64,000 nucleotides of DNA from Liolophura sinensis (Eukaryota > Mollusca > Polyplacophora > Chitonida > Chitonidae). A model generated the notes under the pieces. The model ran no database searches and was not told the DNA's origin. It was given only the letters and a program-made list of their open reading frames with translations. The position numbers were made by a program, and so were the translations under genes. Below, piece after piece: positions 1-10,505 of this stretch. How positions within the stretch are numbered: the stretch's first letter is position 1; every line of letters begins with the position of its first letter. The DNA is taken from positions 5,743,001-5,807,000 of the forward strand of contig NC_088299.1 in the NCBI RefSeq assembly GCF_032854445.1, written 5' to 3'.

Positions 1-123
1 CAAGAAGCACAGTTCTTTTGTGGGAGAACAGCGTAAGTCTTGATGTGGATTCAAAATATGCTGGTGTGGAGTAATACCCTGAACAACCCTGTACGCCATT
101 TTTATATTCTCGTGTCGCTCTCC

Positions 124-241
124 ATGAAGGGGCAGTCTACCTTGATTTGTTGTATTTTCTTAGTAATAGGTATCTGTGATACAATCTGTGCGTCGAGACA
201 GACATTCGCATATCTGCCGTCACTCAGTATGGACGTTCCAG
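124..241 (+). CDS. Candidate signal-peptide exon of CTLD-PAN gene, copy 1
   Basis: The ATG at 124 opens a 39-codon frame. A short basic start (MKGQS) is followed by a hydrophobic core (TLICCIFLVIGIC) and an alanine-serine cleavage-like site, as in a secretory signal peptide. It ends at a good donor (CCAG|GTCAGT) in phase 1. An alternative donor at 169/170 is also phase 1. The next recognisable exon (1471) needs a phase 2 partner, so this exon cannot join it in frame. A phase 1-to-2 exon is expected between them and is not seen. The frame is open further upstream, but the methionine at 124 best fits a signal peptide. Without a transcript the call is tentative. Confidence 0.45.
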
Positions 242-683
242 GTCAGTAATCGCAATTCCCAAAAGGACGTTTAACACAAATCATCAGAGAACTAAGAAAG
301 TATATAAAGTACGAATCATGCAGAAAGAAGCATTTAAGCGTTTCAGTGATGTTGGAAAGGCGCAAGGTATGTTCTAGGCGAATGAGTGAAAGCAGTGTCG
401 AAGACCGTTCATGTACAGTAGACAGACAGCATTCTGCTCACTCTCGGCCAGCGTTTTATTCTGTATATAGTATTCGTGTGTTTTATTATTGTCTACATCC
501 AATATAGTCTGAGTTTTATTGTCTCATAACAGAGAAGTAAATCGTCACTCACTGATACCGAATTTCCCTTTCATGATTAGACAGCAACTTTTGGGTCACG
601 GATTATATGGCGATAGGAATCATTATGTGTCTATGGGGTATATTTCTCTGGTAATTGAGATAACACTTTTAGCAACGTATTGC

Positions 684-830
684 ATGACCCAAGAGCCTCC
701 CACCAATGCGGAGGCTGTGATTCAAGTCCAGCTCATACTGGCTTCCGCTCGCAACCTGCAGATACGTGTAGTCCCGCGTGGTATAAGTGGAATGTCATTT
801 AGGACGGCGTAAAACACCAATCAAATAAAT
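684..830 (+). repeat. SINE-A fragment, plus orientation
   Basis: It matches the SINE-A head from the GACCCAAGAGCCTC segment through the B box (ATTCAAGTCCAG). It then jumps to the 3' end (GGCGTAAAACACCAATCAAA), with much of the body deleted or diverged. Copy 2 equivalent: 8701-8847. Confidence 0.8.
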
Positions 831-951
831 ACTAGGGCTTACATTAATGTAGCTAATATATTGGGTGTACTGTGGTGTTAGCATACCGGTAAAAACACAT
901 ACTAATTACATTTCTGTTCTTTCAAAACATTGCTTAAAATGAACAACAGAC

Positions 952-1090
952 ATGGGAAAGTCTTTCAGCAACCTGCGGATGGTCGTGGGTTTCCTGCGTA
1001 GTTTCCTGCCACCTTAATGCTGGACGCTGTCTCAGAAGTGAAATAGTCTTTAGTACGGCGTTAAACATCAATCAAATAAATAAGTAAGTA
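952..1090 (+). repeat. SINE-A 3' fragment, plus orientation
   Basis: It contains the body motifs CAGCAACCTGCGGATGGTCG and TTTCCTGCCACC and ends in CATCAATCAAATAAATAAG, the family's A-rich tail. The head is missing. Copy 2 equivalent: 8969-9107. Confidence 0.8.
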
Positions 1091-1206
1091 AATTTACGGG
1101 CATATATTGAGGTAAATAAACCTCTATCTACGGTATTGTTTATTTGCTACATGTAACCGTGCAGTAATTTGTATATACATGTACCTTTACTGATGTATAC
1201 TAATTG

Positions 1207-1388
1207 CTTTATTTATTTATTTGCTTGTTTGGGGTTTTACGCTGTACTCAAGAATATTTCACTTATACATTGGTGGGAGGAAACCGAGTAGAACCCAGCG
1301 GAAACCGTCGATCATGCGTAGGTTGTTGGCAGACCCTCCCACGTACGATCTGAGAGGAAGCTAGCATGAGCTGGACATGAGTTCAAAT
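1207..1388 (-). repeat. SINE-A fragment, minus orientation
   Basis: A TTTA-rich start is followed by GTTTTACGCTGTACTCAAG, AATATTTCACTTATAC and TGGTGGGAGGAAACC. It ends in the reverse of the B-box region near 1388. The head is missing. It lies just upstream of the CTLD-C exon. Copy 2 equivalent: 9224-9405. Confidence 0.8.
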
Positions 1389-1470
1389 TTCAGAATTTGC
1401 GTGTGTGCTTGGAAACGGATGAATAAGTAAACTTGTTACTGGTTCTATTCTGTTGGTCGTCCTGTTTTAG

Positions 1471-1688
1471 GGTGATTGACCAGCTGTGGGTGGGCCTAAG
1501 TCTTCCGGCAGATAAACACACGCAGGCAGATTTCAGATGGTTGGACGGAGCTCCACTTCATTGGACCAGTTGGGATGACGGCGACCCGAACAACATGGAT
1601 TATAAGAAATGCATTTCAGTAAGGATGGACAAGACCCGGAAATACGACACTAAATCCTGCACATATCAATTTGGCAGTCTGTGTGAAG
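1471..1688 (+). CDS. C-type lectin domain, C-terminal half exon (copy 1)
   Basis: This 218 bp exon is bounded by CTGTTTTAG|G and GAAG|GTATGA. It carries one base of a split codon, 72 codons and one base (phase 2 in, phase 1 out). The protein shows the hallmark second half of a CTLD: LWVGLS, FRWLDGAPL, WTSWDDGDPNN, and the paired cysteines of C-ISV and KSC...LCE. The carbohydrate/Ca2+ loop reads DPN where mannose binders have EPN. The WND position reads KYD, so calcium and sugar binding are doubtful. It joins in frame to the PAN exon at 4408. The upstream CTLD half with the first cysteine of the fold is not visible, so this copy may be a truncated or pseudogene locus. Confidence 0.85.
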
Positions 1689-1986
1689 GTATGATAAACT
1701 TCAATATAACGTTTGCAGTAGCAACAAGACGATGACGTTCATACAATGGGTGATGATATCTAATGCTAAGGCTGTTCATATCAGTCCTGATATGGACTGT
1801 TCTTGTAACTTGTTGCTGCTCTGGGTTTGTTCTGTATTTTTTTGGTCTTTTATTATAATATTGCAGTACTTCATATTGAATTCCTGCATATACAACTATT
1901 CTGCTTGAACCAGGACTTGAACGTTCTAGGCATCCACAAGTCCTTGTACCGTAGCATTATTTTGATGTCATTGTTCATTGAATTTG

Positions 1987-2097
<111 letters not shown>

Positions 2098-2324
2098 TGA
2101 TTGGTGTTTTACGCCGTACTCAAGAATATTTCACTTATACGACGGCGTCCAGCATTATGGTGGGAGGAAACAGGGCAGAGCCCGGGGGAAACCCGCGACC
2201 ATCCGCAGGTTGCTGGAAGACCTTTCCACTTACGGCCGGAGAGGAAGCCAGCATGAGCTGGACTTGAACTCATAGCGACCGCTTTGATGAGAGGCTCTTG
2301 GGTCATTACGTTGCGCTTGTGCAC
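2098..2324 (-). repeat. SINE-A, near full length, minus orientation
   Basis: Reading from the tail it contains TTGGTGTTTTACGCCGTACT, AGCATTATGGTGGGAGG, CCATCCGCAGGTTGCTGG, the reverse of the B box (GGACTTGAACTC) and GGGTCATTACGTTGCGC. It lacks the outermost A-box end. Copy 2 equivalent: 10119-10345. Confidence 0.9.
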
Positions 2325-2484
2325 CCCCACATTGAATTTGATGGGGTGGGGTGTGGGGTGGGGGTTGGGGGGTGGAGTAAGGCGAACCTAGGTAAATTGA
2401 CGAGAAGCCAGATTTCACCGGTTAGGTGTGACCCCACAGGCAACTGTCACGGTCGCTGCTTTGGATTTACTCTCTGTGTCGTTG

Positions 2485-2865
2485 CTTTTCATATTAAGAC
2501 TGGTGATATCAGTGGTTGTGTTACGACTATTCACATCAGTGGTGATATGAAGACTGATCATATCAGGTTTTGTATGAAGACTGTTCATATTAATCTTTTA
2601 TGAAGACTGGTCTTATCAGGTTTTTATGAAGACTGCTCATATCTCAAGTTTATGAAGACTGGTCTTATCAGGTTTTTATGAAGACTGCTCATATCTCCAG
2701 TTTATGAAGACAGGTCATATCAGGTTTTGTATGAAGACTGCTCATATCAAGAGTTTATGAAGACCGCTCATGTAATCAGTGGTATGAAGACAGTTCATAG
2801 CAGGGTTGTATGAAGACAGTTCATAGCAGGGTTGCATGAAGACAGTTCATAGCAGGGGGTTGTAC
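2485..2865. repeat. Degenerate minisatellite, TGAAGAC-TGTTCATATC type
   Basis: Imperfect repeats of about 25-35 bp are built on ATGAAGACTGCTCATATC with variable spacers. The last units read ATGAAGACAGTTCATAGCAG. Copy 2 equivalent: 10506-10886. Confidence 0.8.
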
Positions 2866-3424
2866 GTTTAAACGGTTGTCGACGTTTAAACTGCTCATGT
2901 GAGAAAGAGTGCTGATATAAGCGTATCTGTTAAGATTCTTCGTTTGAGGGATGATATTGGATGAAGGCTGTCCAGATAAGTGGTTGTGTTAAGACTGATT
3001 TAGGTTAACAGTTAAGTTAAGATTGATCAGCTGAGCGATGATGTTACCCCAATTCATTTTTGTTATCATTTAGAACTTGCATCTACCTTAGCTGACATAA
3101 ACTGACAAATAACCCGATTTCACCGGATATGTAAGACCAATTATGAAAATGTCTTTTATATCATACAAGATTTGATATAAGTGGTAATACATGATTTATG
3201 ACTACATGATTTATGATTTATTATAAGGGGTGGTGTTAGCACTGATTCATATGCAAAAGTTTATTTATTGCTTATGTACAATTTATATAAGCGATGATGA
3301 TAAAACCCTTCACATGAGCGACGATATTAAAACTGTTCGTACAGATTGTCATATTAAACTTCTTCCCTTCAACAGTGAGATGTTCAAATACATCCCTGAC
3401 ATGACCAAAATGAGTCGTGGTATT

Positions 3425-4015
3425 TTGTTCATATGAATAATGATATGAACTGCTTATATAAGTGGTGATATTAACTGTTGATACGAGTGGCGATATTAAC
3501 TCTTCATATAAGTTGTGATATTAACTGTTATAGTTATAGGCGATGTTAACTGTTCATATGAGTAGTGATATTAATTGCACATACGAGCAATGATATTAAC
3601 TGTTTATACGAGTGATGATATCAGCTGTTCATTTGAATGGTGATATTAACTTTTCATGTGAGTGGTGAAATTAACTGTCCATAAGAGTGGTGATATTAAC
3701 TGTCAAATGAGCGGTGATATTAACTGTTCACATGAGTGCTGATATTAGCACTCGACGATATTAATTGTTGATGAGTGGTGATATTAATTGTTCATACGAG
3801 CCATGATATTAACTGTTATTATGAATGGTGATATTCACTGTTCTCTATGTGGTGATAATAACTGTCTATACGAGTGGCGATACAGCTGTTCACATAAATG
3901 GTGATATTAACTGTTCATGTGAGTGGTGATTTTAACTGTTCATATGACTGTTGATAGTAACTGTTCATATTTGCGGTGATATTATTAATGTTCATACATG
4001 TATGAGTAGCGATAT
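3425..4015. repeat. Degenerate minisatellite, GTGATATTAACTGTTCATA type
   Basis: About 24 imperfect units of 22-27 bp have the core GTGATATTAACTGTTCATA plus a variable GAGTG linker. The core resembles the array at 2485-2865, so the two probably share an origin. Copy 2 equivalent: 11446-12036. Confidence 0.85.
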
Positions 4016-4407
4016 TAGGACAGAATATCATGCACAACTGTGCTTCTGTCAATGGAATTGTCCAGTTGGTTAGTAAATAAGTCTTCACTTTACTCTTGGC
4101 GGAAAAGTAGTTACCTTATTGCGCGGGTTTATTGCAGGCAGCTTTCAGCCATAAGTGATTTGTTAACTTATGTAAAAACCTAGGTTAAAACTGGGAGTTA
4201 TGCTTTATTGATATGTAGGTTCATGGCAATTTTGCCACCGGACGAAGTATTTTAACAATACATAGATAATATCGATCTTTCGAGAAGTTTATTTGCATGG
4301 AAAGTGGTGTCGTGTTTCGTCGATAATGAAACATTTACCGTTCATGCAATGATCGATTATTATCAATGAAAATCAATATAGCTTAATTTTAATTTACTCT
4401 TTTTCAG

Positions 4408-4670
4408 GTGCTAGTCGGGAAGACTACAGACAACTGCGTGGGTCAAGTTTTCAAAAAATCACCGACGATGTCATTGTAAATATGGAACCATTTTATGTGA
4501 TCACTGTTGAATCACGTCTGAAATGTGCCAGTCATTGTATGCAGTTTGGGAAGTGTCACGTGTTTACGTACGCTAATGAGGAGTGTTCTCTTTTCACTCC
4601 TACTATGGACGTTCCTCAGCTTTGTCATGTGGAGGACAGCTGTCACACGTACATGAGAAAGTTACACTAG
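4408..4670 (+). CDS. PAN/Apple-like terminal exon of CTLD-PAN gene (copy 1)
   Basis: The acceptor TTTTTCAG|GT follows a pyrimidine tract. The exon begins with two bases that complete the codon left by the CTLD exon (phase 1), then reads about 86 codons to TAG. Six cysteines occur in the order KCASHC, GKC-HVF, EEC-SLF, QLC and DSC. The C-x3-C...C-x-x-F-x-Y...C-x-L pattern is typical of PAN/Apple modules, which mediate protein or carbohydrate contacts outside the cell. The paralogous exon at 57371 has the same phase, the same position and an aligned cysteine pattern. The PAN call rests on pattern only; a smaller cysteine-rich domain is possible. Confidence 0.7.
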
Positions 4671-5004
4671 AAAACAGAGAACAACTTGACTTCAGTGACT
4701 TCTACTTATTTCACATATTACACAGTTTACATACACTGCAATTTCTGCTGTATTGCAGTTGCGCAAAAATGTACTCGTTACTGATCAGGTAGCAATGTTG
4801 TATCATAATCATTATTGCTCTTGAGCTCACATGAGCTGCTGATCTTGTGTAATGTTGTATGTTAATATAGTAGGGTTGGTGGCCATCCGGCATAGGTATA
4901 GTCTTGGTCACTAATCATTGTTGTTTTGTCGTTGCAGATAGCCAGTCCCGGGTTACTGTTCATTGTATATAATCACCATTCACTACCACTGCAAGCGGCC
5001 AGGA

Positions 5005-5010
5005 AATAAA
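5005..5010 (+). terminator. Poly(A) signal AATAAA, copy 1
   Basis: A canonical AATAAA lies about 335 bp after the PAN exon stop. It is followed within about 45 bp by a GT-rich stretch (GTGTTGTGTGTTTC), the usual arrangement of a 3' processing site. Copy 2 equivalent: 13026-13031. Confidence 0.55.
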
Positions 5011-6349
5011 ACAGACACTATCTAATTTAAAGAGCAGTGTTGTGTGTTTCTCCACCGGCCTCCTCGTCTTGTTTACCTAAGTTTGGCACACTCGTGATGG
5101 CAAGTAGTAATATGATATTTTTTAACACAATGTGAACAAAAATATTTATATGAAATGGACAAAGCCCCAAAGAAGCCCCAAAAAGCTCCAAAGAATATAT
5201 TTGTGTCGTTGCATGTGGTACTTTTTAATGCAGAGTGATGTAATTAAAAACAGTATTTGCTAATGAAATATAAGCTAAGTTATTGAAAACACTTCGCAGT
5301 AAAAGTGGAAAACATTGAGCTCGTTTTTTGCATCTTTTTCTACCTGATATGTTGATACCATCAATGTTGTTACCTCAGTACCAAAAAAAGACAATTATAA
5401 AGAGCACTGCTTGTGAATAATAAGTATTGAGTAAAGTATTTGGCAAGTGTTAAGAGAACCATCTCTATTCGAAAAAAAAAAACATCAGTGGGCTATGTCG
5501 AGATGTGAAGAGTCTGTTGAAGTAGCATGCTAGTATGATTCCCTGACGTATTCTGCCTACGTTGAATTCAAGTGAAGTGATTAGCGTCATCTGACGTCAG
5601 GGGCACGAAACCAGTCAAGCATACAGCATGAGCGGATCGCTGATTTGCGCGTGATTGCTAGGATATATCAAGGCTGAACTTCGTCGAGTATTCGCCTTCG
5701 GGCTCTTACGCCAACTACGGTTAGGAGTCATCGTGAAAGAAACAGCGTTCAAAAGCCTAATGCTGATTGTATTTCATGAGACAGTGAAAATCAGAAGCAT
5801 TTATCCCAGTTAAATTTTACAATCTTCAGCGGTTGACAACTTTTGGTACTTTTCGCATCATGCTTTTAATATGGCAGCCATCTTAAAAACCGGAAGTTCG
5901 GCGGCCATACTTACCGTGTCTCACGAATATGACCGGTAAACGAATTAAACTTACACGATACCTATAGACCTTTCTTCCCTCCGCCCGGCCTTTGGCCTCG
6001 CCTCATTACGTTCGTTATCAATATACAATAAATACACACCTGTGCAAAACAATAGAGAGACGATTCAAAAATGATTACACACAATATTATGAAAAAAACA
6101 TACAAATTGTACTTGAAAGCTATTTTAATTAATTAATAATTTACATTTGGCTTAGGTTTTACGCAAAAATGTTATACGCGAATCACGGAAGCCGGACATT
6201 CATGTTTCCCAGTTAAAACCACTGTCATCTGCAACGTATTTAACAAACTTCCTTACGTTAGTCCGCTGGCCCAGCAACAAACGATAGATTAGAACAGGCG
6301 AGTTCATTACCCAATGGCACATATTGTTTACCTTGAGTGCAGCGCCCTT

Positions 6350-6488
6350 GGTCCCAGTTTCACAAAGATGTCGTACATGTACGATGATCGCACATATAGG
6401 ACAATGGTACGATAATAGTGACGTAAAAATATCGTTAGACAAAAGTACGATACAAAAATGTCGTACGCCGCTTCGTGAAACTGTGCCC
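6350..6488. mobile_element. Foldback MITE, copy 1
   Basis: A 139 bp element has imperfect terminal inverted repeats: GGTCCCAGTTTCACAAAG at the left and the reverse complement of CTTCGTGAAACTGTGCCC at the right. The inner part is also largely inverted (TGTCGTACATGTACGA...). It has no coding capacity. The same family occurs at 42545-42838. Copy 2 equivalent: 14372-14510. Confidence 0.75.
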
Positions 6489-7129
6489 AGATGACTAAGC
6501 GTGCAAATGCTTGGAACAGGCTCCAAAAGCCTATTTCTGACTTGGTGAATACTACAGATCTTTTCGCAGTTCTTAGTTGTTATTGTTTGAAGCTGAAAAT
6601 CTGCTACACCTGTGTCAAGACAAGAGTGATTTCTGGTGAATAGGCCATACACGGCTCTGTGAAAGTGACCACTGGAGATGAAAAGAGACAAGGCAACAAT
6701 CTACAGTATACAATAAGCAGCTGTATGGTTATGATGGTGGCGTGCAAACTGCTGTTCGTTCCTGTCTACACTTTGTGACTTTTTGTGGGGCAGCCAGGCT
6801 AGGTATTATCCATTCATTGCAAGAAAACAATATAAAAGAAGGCCAGATTCAGACCACATCTACCGATTTTAGTCATATCAATCCGCACACATAGTTCAGC
6901 TTGTGTGCTATTCAGAATCTATCCCGTCCATTCGAAAGGCGTACTGCTCTGCCAGAAAATGGTGCCAGTTCTATAACTTCAGCTGTACTGGACTGACTGG
7001 CTGTCGTTTTGTCCCTTTTATATACTGGTAGAGCAGAATGTTCCAGAAAAAACTTGCACATGCACAATCATCATGTCTAGAAACTTTTACAGATCTATGC
7101 ACCCACTCAGTGCTCAATTCGGAATACTA

Positions 7130-7275
7130 TAATCTGTCATTTAGCCAGTTGCCTATACTCAGTTGTCGGTAAAATCTGTCATACTCCTTATTGCCTTTAG
7201 TCAGTGACACGTAACAACACAAGCTCTACACATCGATATGTTGTGAGTCCATGTTTTTTGGAGAGAAAATGGAAA
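7130..7275. repeat. Dispersed repeat shared with 59195-59330
   Basis: The two regions share, in order, TTTAGCCAGT, AAAATCTGTCATACTC (AAAATCAGTCATACTC at 59 kb), TTGCCTTTAG, CAAGCTCTACACA and a TCCAT...GAGAAAATG block, with moderate divergence. No protein is apparent. It also occurs at 15152-15297 through the duplication. Confidence 0.65.
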
Positions 7276-8140
7276 GAGAAGCTAGAATGTGTTTTCTAAT
7301 TTATACTGTTAAACTCCATAAGCCTTATTTCGACACCAAAAAGTCATTTCCACAGGTGACGTCATAATTATTCAAAAAGGGTGACATGCTGGGTACTGGG
7401 CGGAATTCAATATGTTTTTGACAAAAGGCGACACCAGTTGCCTAAACTGTTATCGACTTAAATTTAAACCCTGTTTCTCACATTGCCATATTGGGTATTC
7501 ATTGCACGCCGTAGCATTATTCGACATTCATAAATTAACTTTATTTTATCTCATGTAGAATTTGATCTCTCAACAGAATGCGTCTAGAGTTGCATGTTAG
7601 GAAATTCTGTTGTCATAAAACAATGTAATCTGTTCGCTGAGACAGTCGAGTACATGTAGCTGTCTTATGAAACAAATTACTCCCAAAGCCCATTTAATGA
7701 CAAAGTAATTTATTTAAAGCTGGTCTACATACACGTTTACTCTCTTCAAATCCAAATGTGAAATTGTCAACATTTTCTATCTTGAGCGATGTAAAATTTT
7801 AAAAATCTTTCAAACCCAAAAGTGTGAATTTGACATGAGACAGAGTTGAATTGCAACCTTTTGGGCTCATTTTGGATGAGAACGCTGCACTCGGTTTGCT
7901 CGCTTAATATGTTTCCAGTAGTCAAAGGCTATGTGTATAATGTTGAGGAATCGTCGAATCGGTGATTTCCACTAAATCTGGATTTCATTAGGAAACAGAG
8001 CAACCGTGAGGTTAGTGCAAGAAGCACAGTTCTTTTGTGGGAGAACAGCGTAAGTCTTGATGTGGATTCAAAATATGCTGGTGTGGAGTAATACCCTGAA
8101 CAACCCTGTACGCCATTTTTATATTCTCGTGTCGCTCTCC

Positions 8141-8258
8141 ATGAAGGGGCAGTCTACCTTGATTTGTTGTATTTTCTTAGTAATAGGTATCTGTGATACA
8201 ATCTGTGCGTCGAGACAGACATTCGCATATCTGCCGTCACTCAGTATGGACGTTCCAG
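8141..8258 (+). CDS. Candidate signal-peptide exon of CTLD-PAN gene, copy 2
   Basis: The sequence is identical to 124-241: ATG, hydrophobic core, donor CCAG|GTCAGT in phase 1. Unlike copy 1, its upstream flank inside the duplicated unit (7874-8140) is visible. That flank is an AT-rich stretch with no recognisable upstream exon and no clear TATA box at a convincing distance. Confidence 0.45.
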
Positions 8259-8700
8259 GTCAGTAATCGCAATTCCCAAAAGGACGTTTAACACAAATCA
8301 TCAGAGAACTAAGAAAGTATATAAAGTACGAATCATGCAGAAAGAAGCATTTAAGCGTTTCAGTGATGTTGGAAAGGCGCAAGGTATGTTCTAGGCGAAT
8401 GAGTGAAAGCAGTGTCGAAGACCGTTCATGTACAGTAGACAGACAGCATTCTGCTCACTCTCGGCCAGCGTTTTATTCTGTATATAGTATTCGTGTGTTT
8501 TATTATTGTCTACATCCAATATAGTCTGAGTTTTATTGTCTCATAACAGAGAAGTAAATCGTCACTCACTGATACCGAATTTCCCTTTCATGATTAGACA
8601 GCAACTTTTGGGTCACGGATTATATGGCGATAGGAATCATTATGTGTCTATGGGGTATATTTCTCTGGTAATTGAGATAACACTTTTAGCAACGTATTGC

Positions 8701-8847
8701 ATGACCCAAGAGCCTCCCACCAATGCGGAGGCTGTGATTCAAGTCCAGCTCATACTGGCTTCCGCTCGCAACCTGCAGATACGTGTAGTCCCGCGTGGTA
8801 TAAGTGGAATGTCATTTAGGACGGCGTAAAACACCAATCAAATAAAT
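8701..8847 (+). repeat. SINE-A fragment, plus orientation (copy 2)
   Basis: Duplicate of 684-830, with the B-box segment and 3' tail retained and the body mostly deleted. Confidence 0.8.
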
Positions 8848-8968
8848 ACTAGGGCTTACATTAATGTAGCTAATATATTGGGTGTACTGTGGTGTTAGCA
8901 TACCGGTAAAAACACATACTAATTACATTTCTGTTCTTTCAAAACATTGCTTAAAATGAACAACAGAC

Positions 8969-9107
8969 ATGGGAAAGTCTTTCAGCAACCTGCGGATGGT
9001 CGTGGGTTTCCTGCGTAGTTTCCTGCCACCTTAATGCTGGACGCTGTCTCAGAAGTGAAATAGTCTTTAGTACGGCGTTAAACATCAATCAAATAAATAA
9101 GTAAGTA
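8969..9107 (+). repeat. SINE-A 3' fragment, plus orientation (copy 2)
   Basis: Duplicate of 952-1090. Confidence 0.8.
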
Positions 9108-9223
9108 AATTTACGGGCATATATTGAGGTAAATAAACCTCTATCTACGGTATTGTTTATTTGCTACATGTAACCGTGCAGTAATTTGTATATACATGTA
9201 CCTTTACTGATGTATACTAATTG

Positions 9224-9405
9224 CTTTATTTATTTATTTGCTTGTTTGGGGTTTTACGCTGTACTCAAGAATATTTCACTTATACATTGGTGGGAGGAAA
9301 CCGAGTAGAACCCAGCGGAAACCGTCGATCATGCGTAGGTTGTTGGCAGACCCTCCCACGTACGATCTGAGAGGAAGCTAGCATGAGCTGGACATGAGTT
9401 CAAAT
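9224..9405 (-). repeat. SINE-A fragment, minus orientation (copy 2)
   Basis: Duplicate of 1207-1388. Confidence 0.8.
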
Positions 9406-9487
9406 TTCAGAATTTGCGTGTGTGCTTGGAAACGGATGAATAAGTAAACTTGTTACTGGTTCTATTCTGTTGGTCGTCCTGTTTTAG

Positions 9488-9705
9488 GGTGATTGACCAG
9501 CTGTGGGTGGGCCTAAGTCTTCCGGCAGATAAACACACGCAGGCAGATTTCAGATGGTTGGACGGAGCTCCACTTCATTGGACCAGTTGGGATGACGGCG
9601 ACCCGAACAACATGGATTATAAGAAATGCATTTCAGTAAGGATGGACAAGACCCGGAAATACGACACTAAATCCTGCACATATCAATTTGGCAGTCTGTG
9701 TGAAG
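9488..9705 (+). CDS. C-type lectin domain, C-terminal half exon (copy 2)
   Basis: Identical to 1471-1688, with the same acceptor, donor, phases and CTLD motifs (WVGLS, WLDGAPL, WDDGDPNN, final cysteine pair). There is no substitution between the copies, so neither shows independent decay. As in copy 1, the matching N-terminal CTLD exon is absent between 8259 and 9487. Confidence 0.85.
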
Positions 9706-10003
9706 GTATGATAAACTTCAATATAACGTTTGCAGTAGCAACAAGACGATGACGTTCATACAATGGGTGATGATATCTAATGCTAAGGCTGTTCATATCA
9801 GTCCTGATATGGACTGTTCTTGTAACTTGTTGCTGCTCTGGGTTTGTTCTGTATTTTTTTGGTCTTTTATTATAATATTGCAGTACTTCATATTGAATTC
9901 CTGCATATACAACTATTCTGCTTGAACCAGGACTTGAACGTTCTAGGCATCCACAAGTCCTTGTACCGTAGCATTATTTTGATGTCATTGTTCATTGAAT
10001 TTG

Positions 10004-10118
<115 letters not shown>

Positions 10119-10345
10119 TGATTGGTGTTTTACGCCGTACTCAAGAATATTTCACTTATACGACGGCGTCCAGCATTATGGTGGGAGGAAACAGGGCAGA
10201 GCCCGGGGGAAACCCGCGACCATCCGCAGGTTGCTGGAAGACCTTTCCACTTACGGCCGGAGAGGAAGCCAGCATGAGCTGGACTTGAACTCATAGCGAC
10301 CGCTTTGATGAGAGGCTCTTGGGTCATTACGTTGCGCTTGTGCAC
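10119..10345 (-). repeat. SINE-A, near full length, minus orientation (copy 2)
   Basis: Duplicate of 2098-2324. Confidence 0.9.
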
Positions 10346-10505
10346 CCCCACATTGAATTTGATGGGGTGGGGTGTGGGGTGGGGGTTGGGGGGTGGAGTA
10401 AGGCGAACCTAGGTAAATTGACGAGAAGCCAGATTTCACCGGTTAGGTGTGACCCCACAGGCAACTGTCACGGTCGCTGCTTTGGATTTACTCTCTGTGT
10501 CGTTG

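Larger units (their letters stand above)
242..1470 (+). other. Intron region with three SINE-A fragments; expected CTLD-N exon not found
   Basis: I read this stretch in all plus-strand frames for the N-terminal CTLD signature (W-x-x-A/S-x-x-Y-C followed by G-x-x-L) and did not find it. It holds three degenerate SINE-A pieces (684-830 plus, 952-1090 plus, 1207-1388 minus). A short open block at about 286-366 is flanked by AG and GT but resembles nothing I recognise. The equivalent stretch in copy 2 (8259-9487) is identical. Confidence 0.6.
5011..7873. other. Intergenic part of the duplicated unit
   Basis: No coding region is recognised. A 163-codon minus-strand open frame at 6200-6691 spans a MITE and matches no family I know. 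The stretch contains the MITE at 6350-6488 and a dispersed repeat at about 7130-7275. One of the two copy differences lies at about 5180 (C run). Copy 2 equivalent: 13032-15895. Confidence 0.6.

Noticed and set aside
286-366. Short AG...GT-bounded open block as the missing CTLD exon
   Set aside because: Its lysine-rich translation has none of the CTLD N-half residues (no W...YC core).
6200-6691. 163-codon minus-strand frame (also 14222-14713)
   Set aside because: It runs straight through a MITE, has no recognisable domain, and its duplicate is only a consequence of the segmental duplication.
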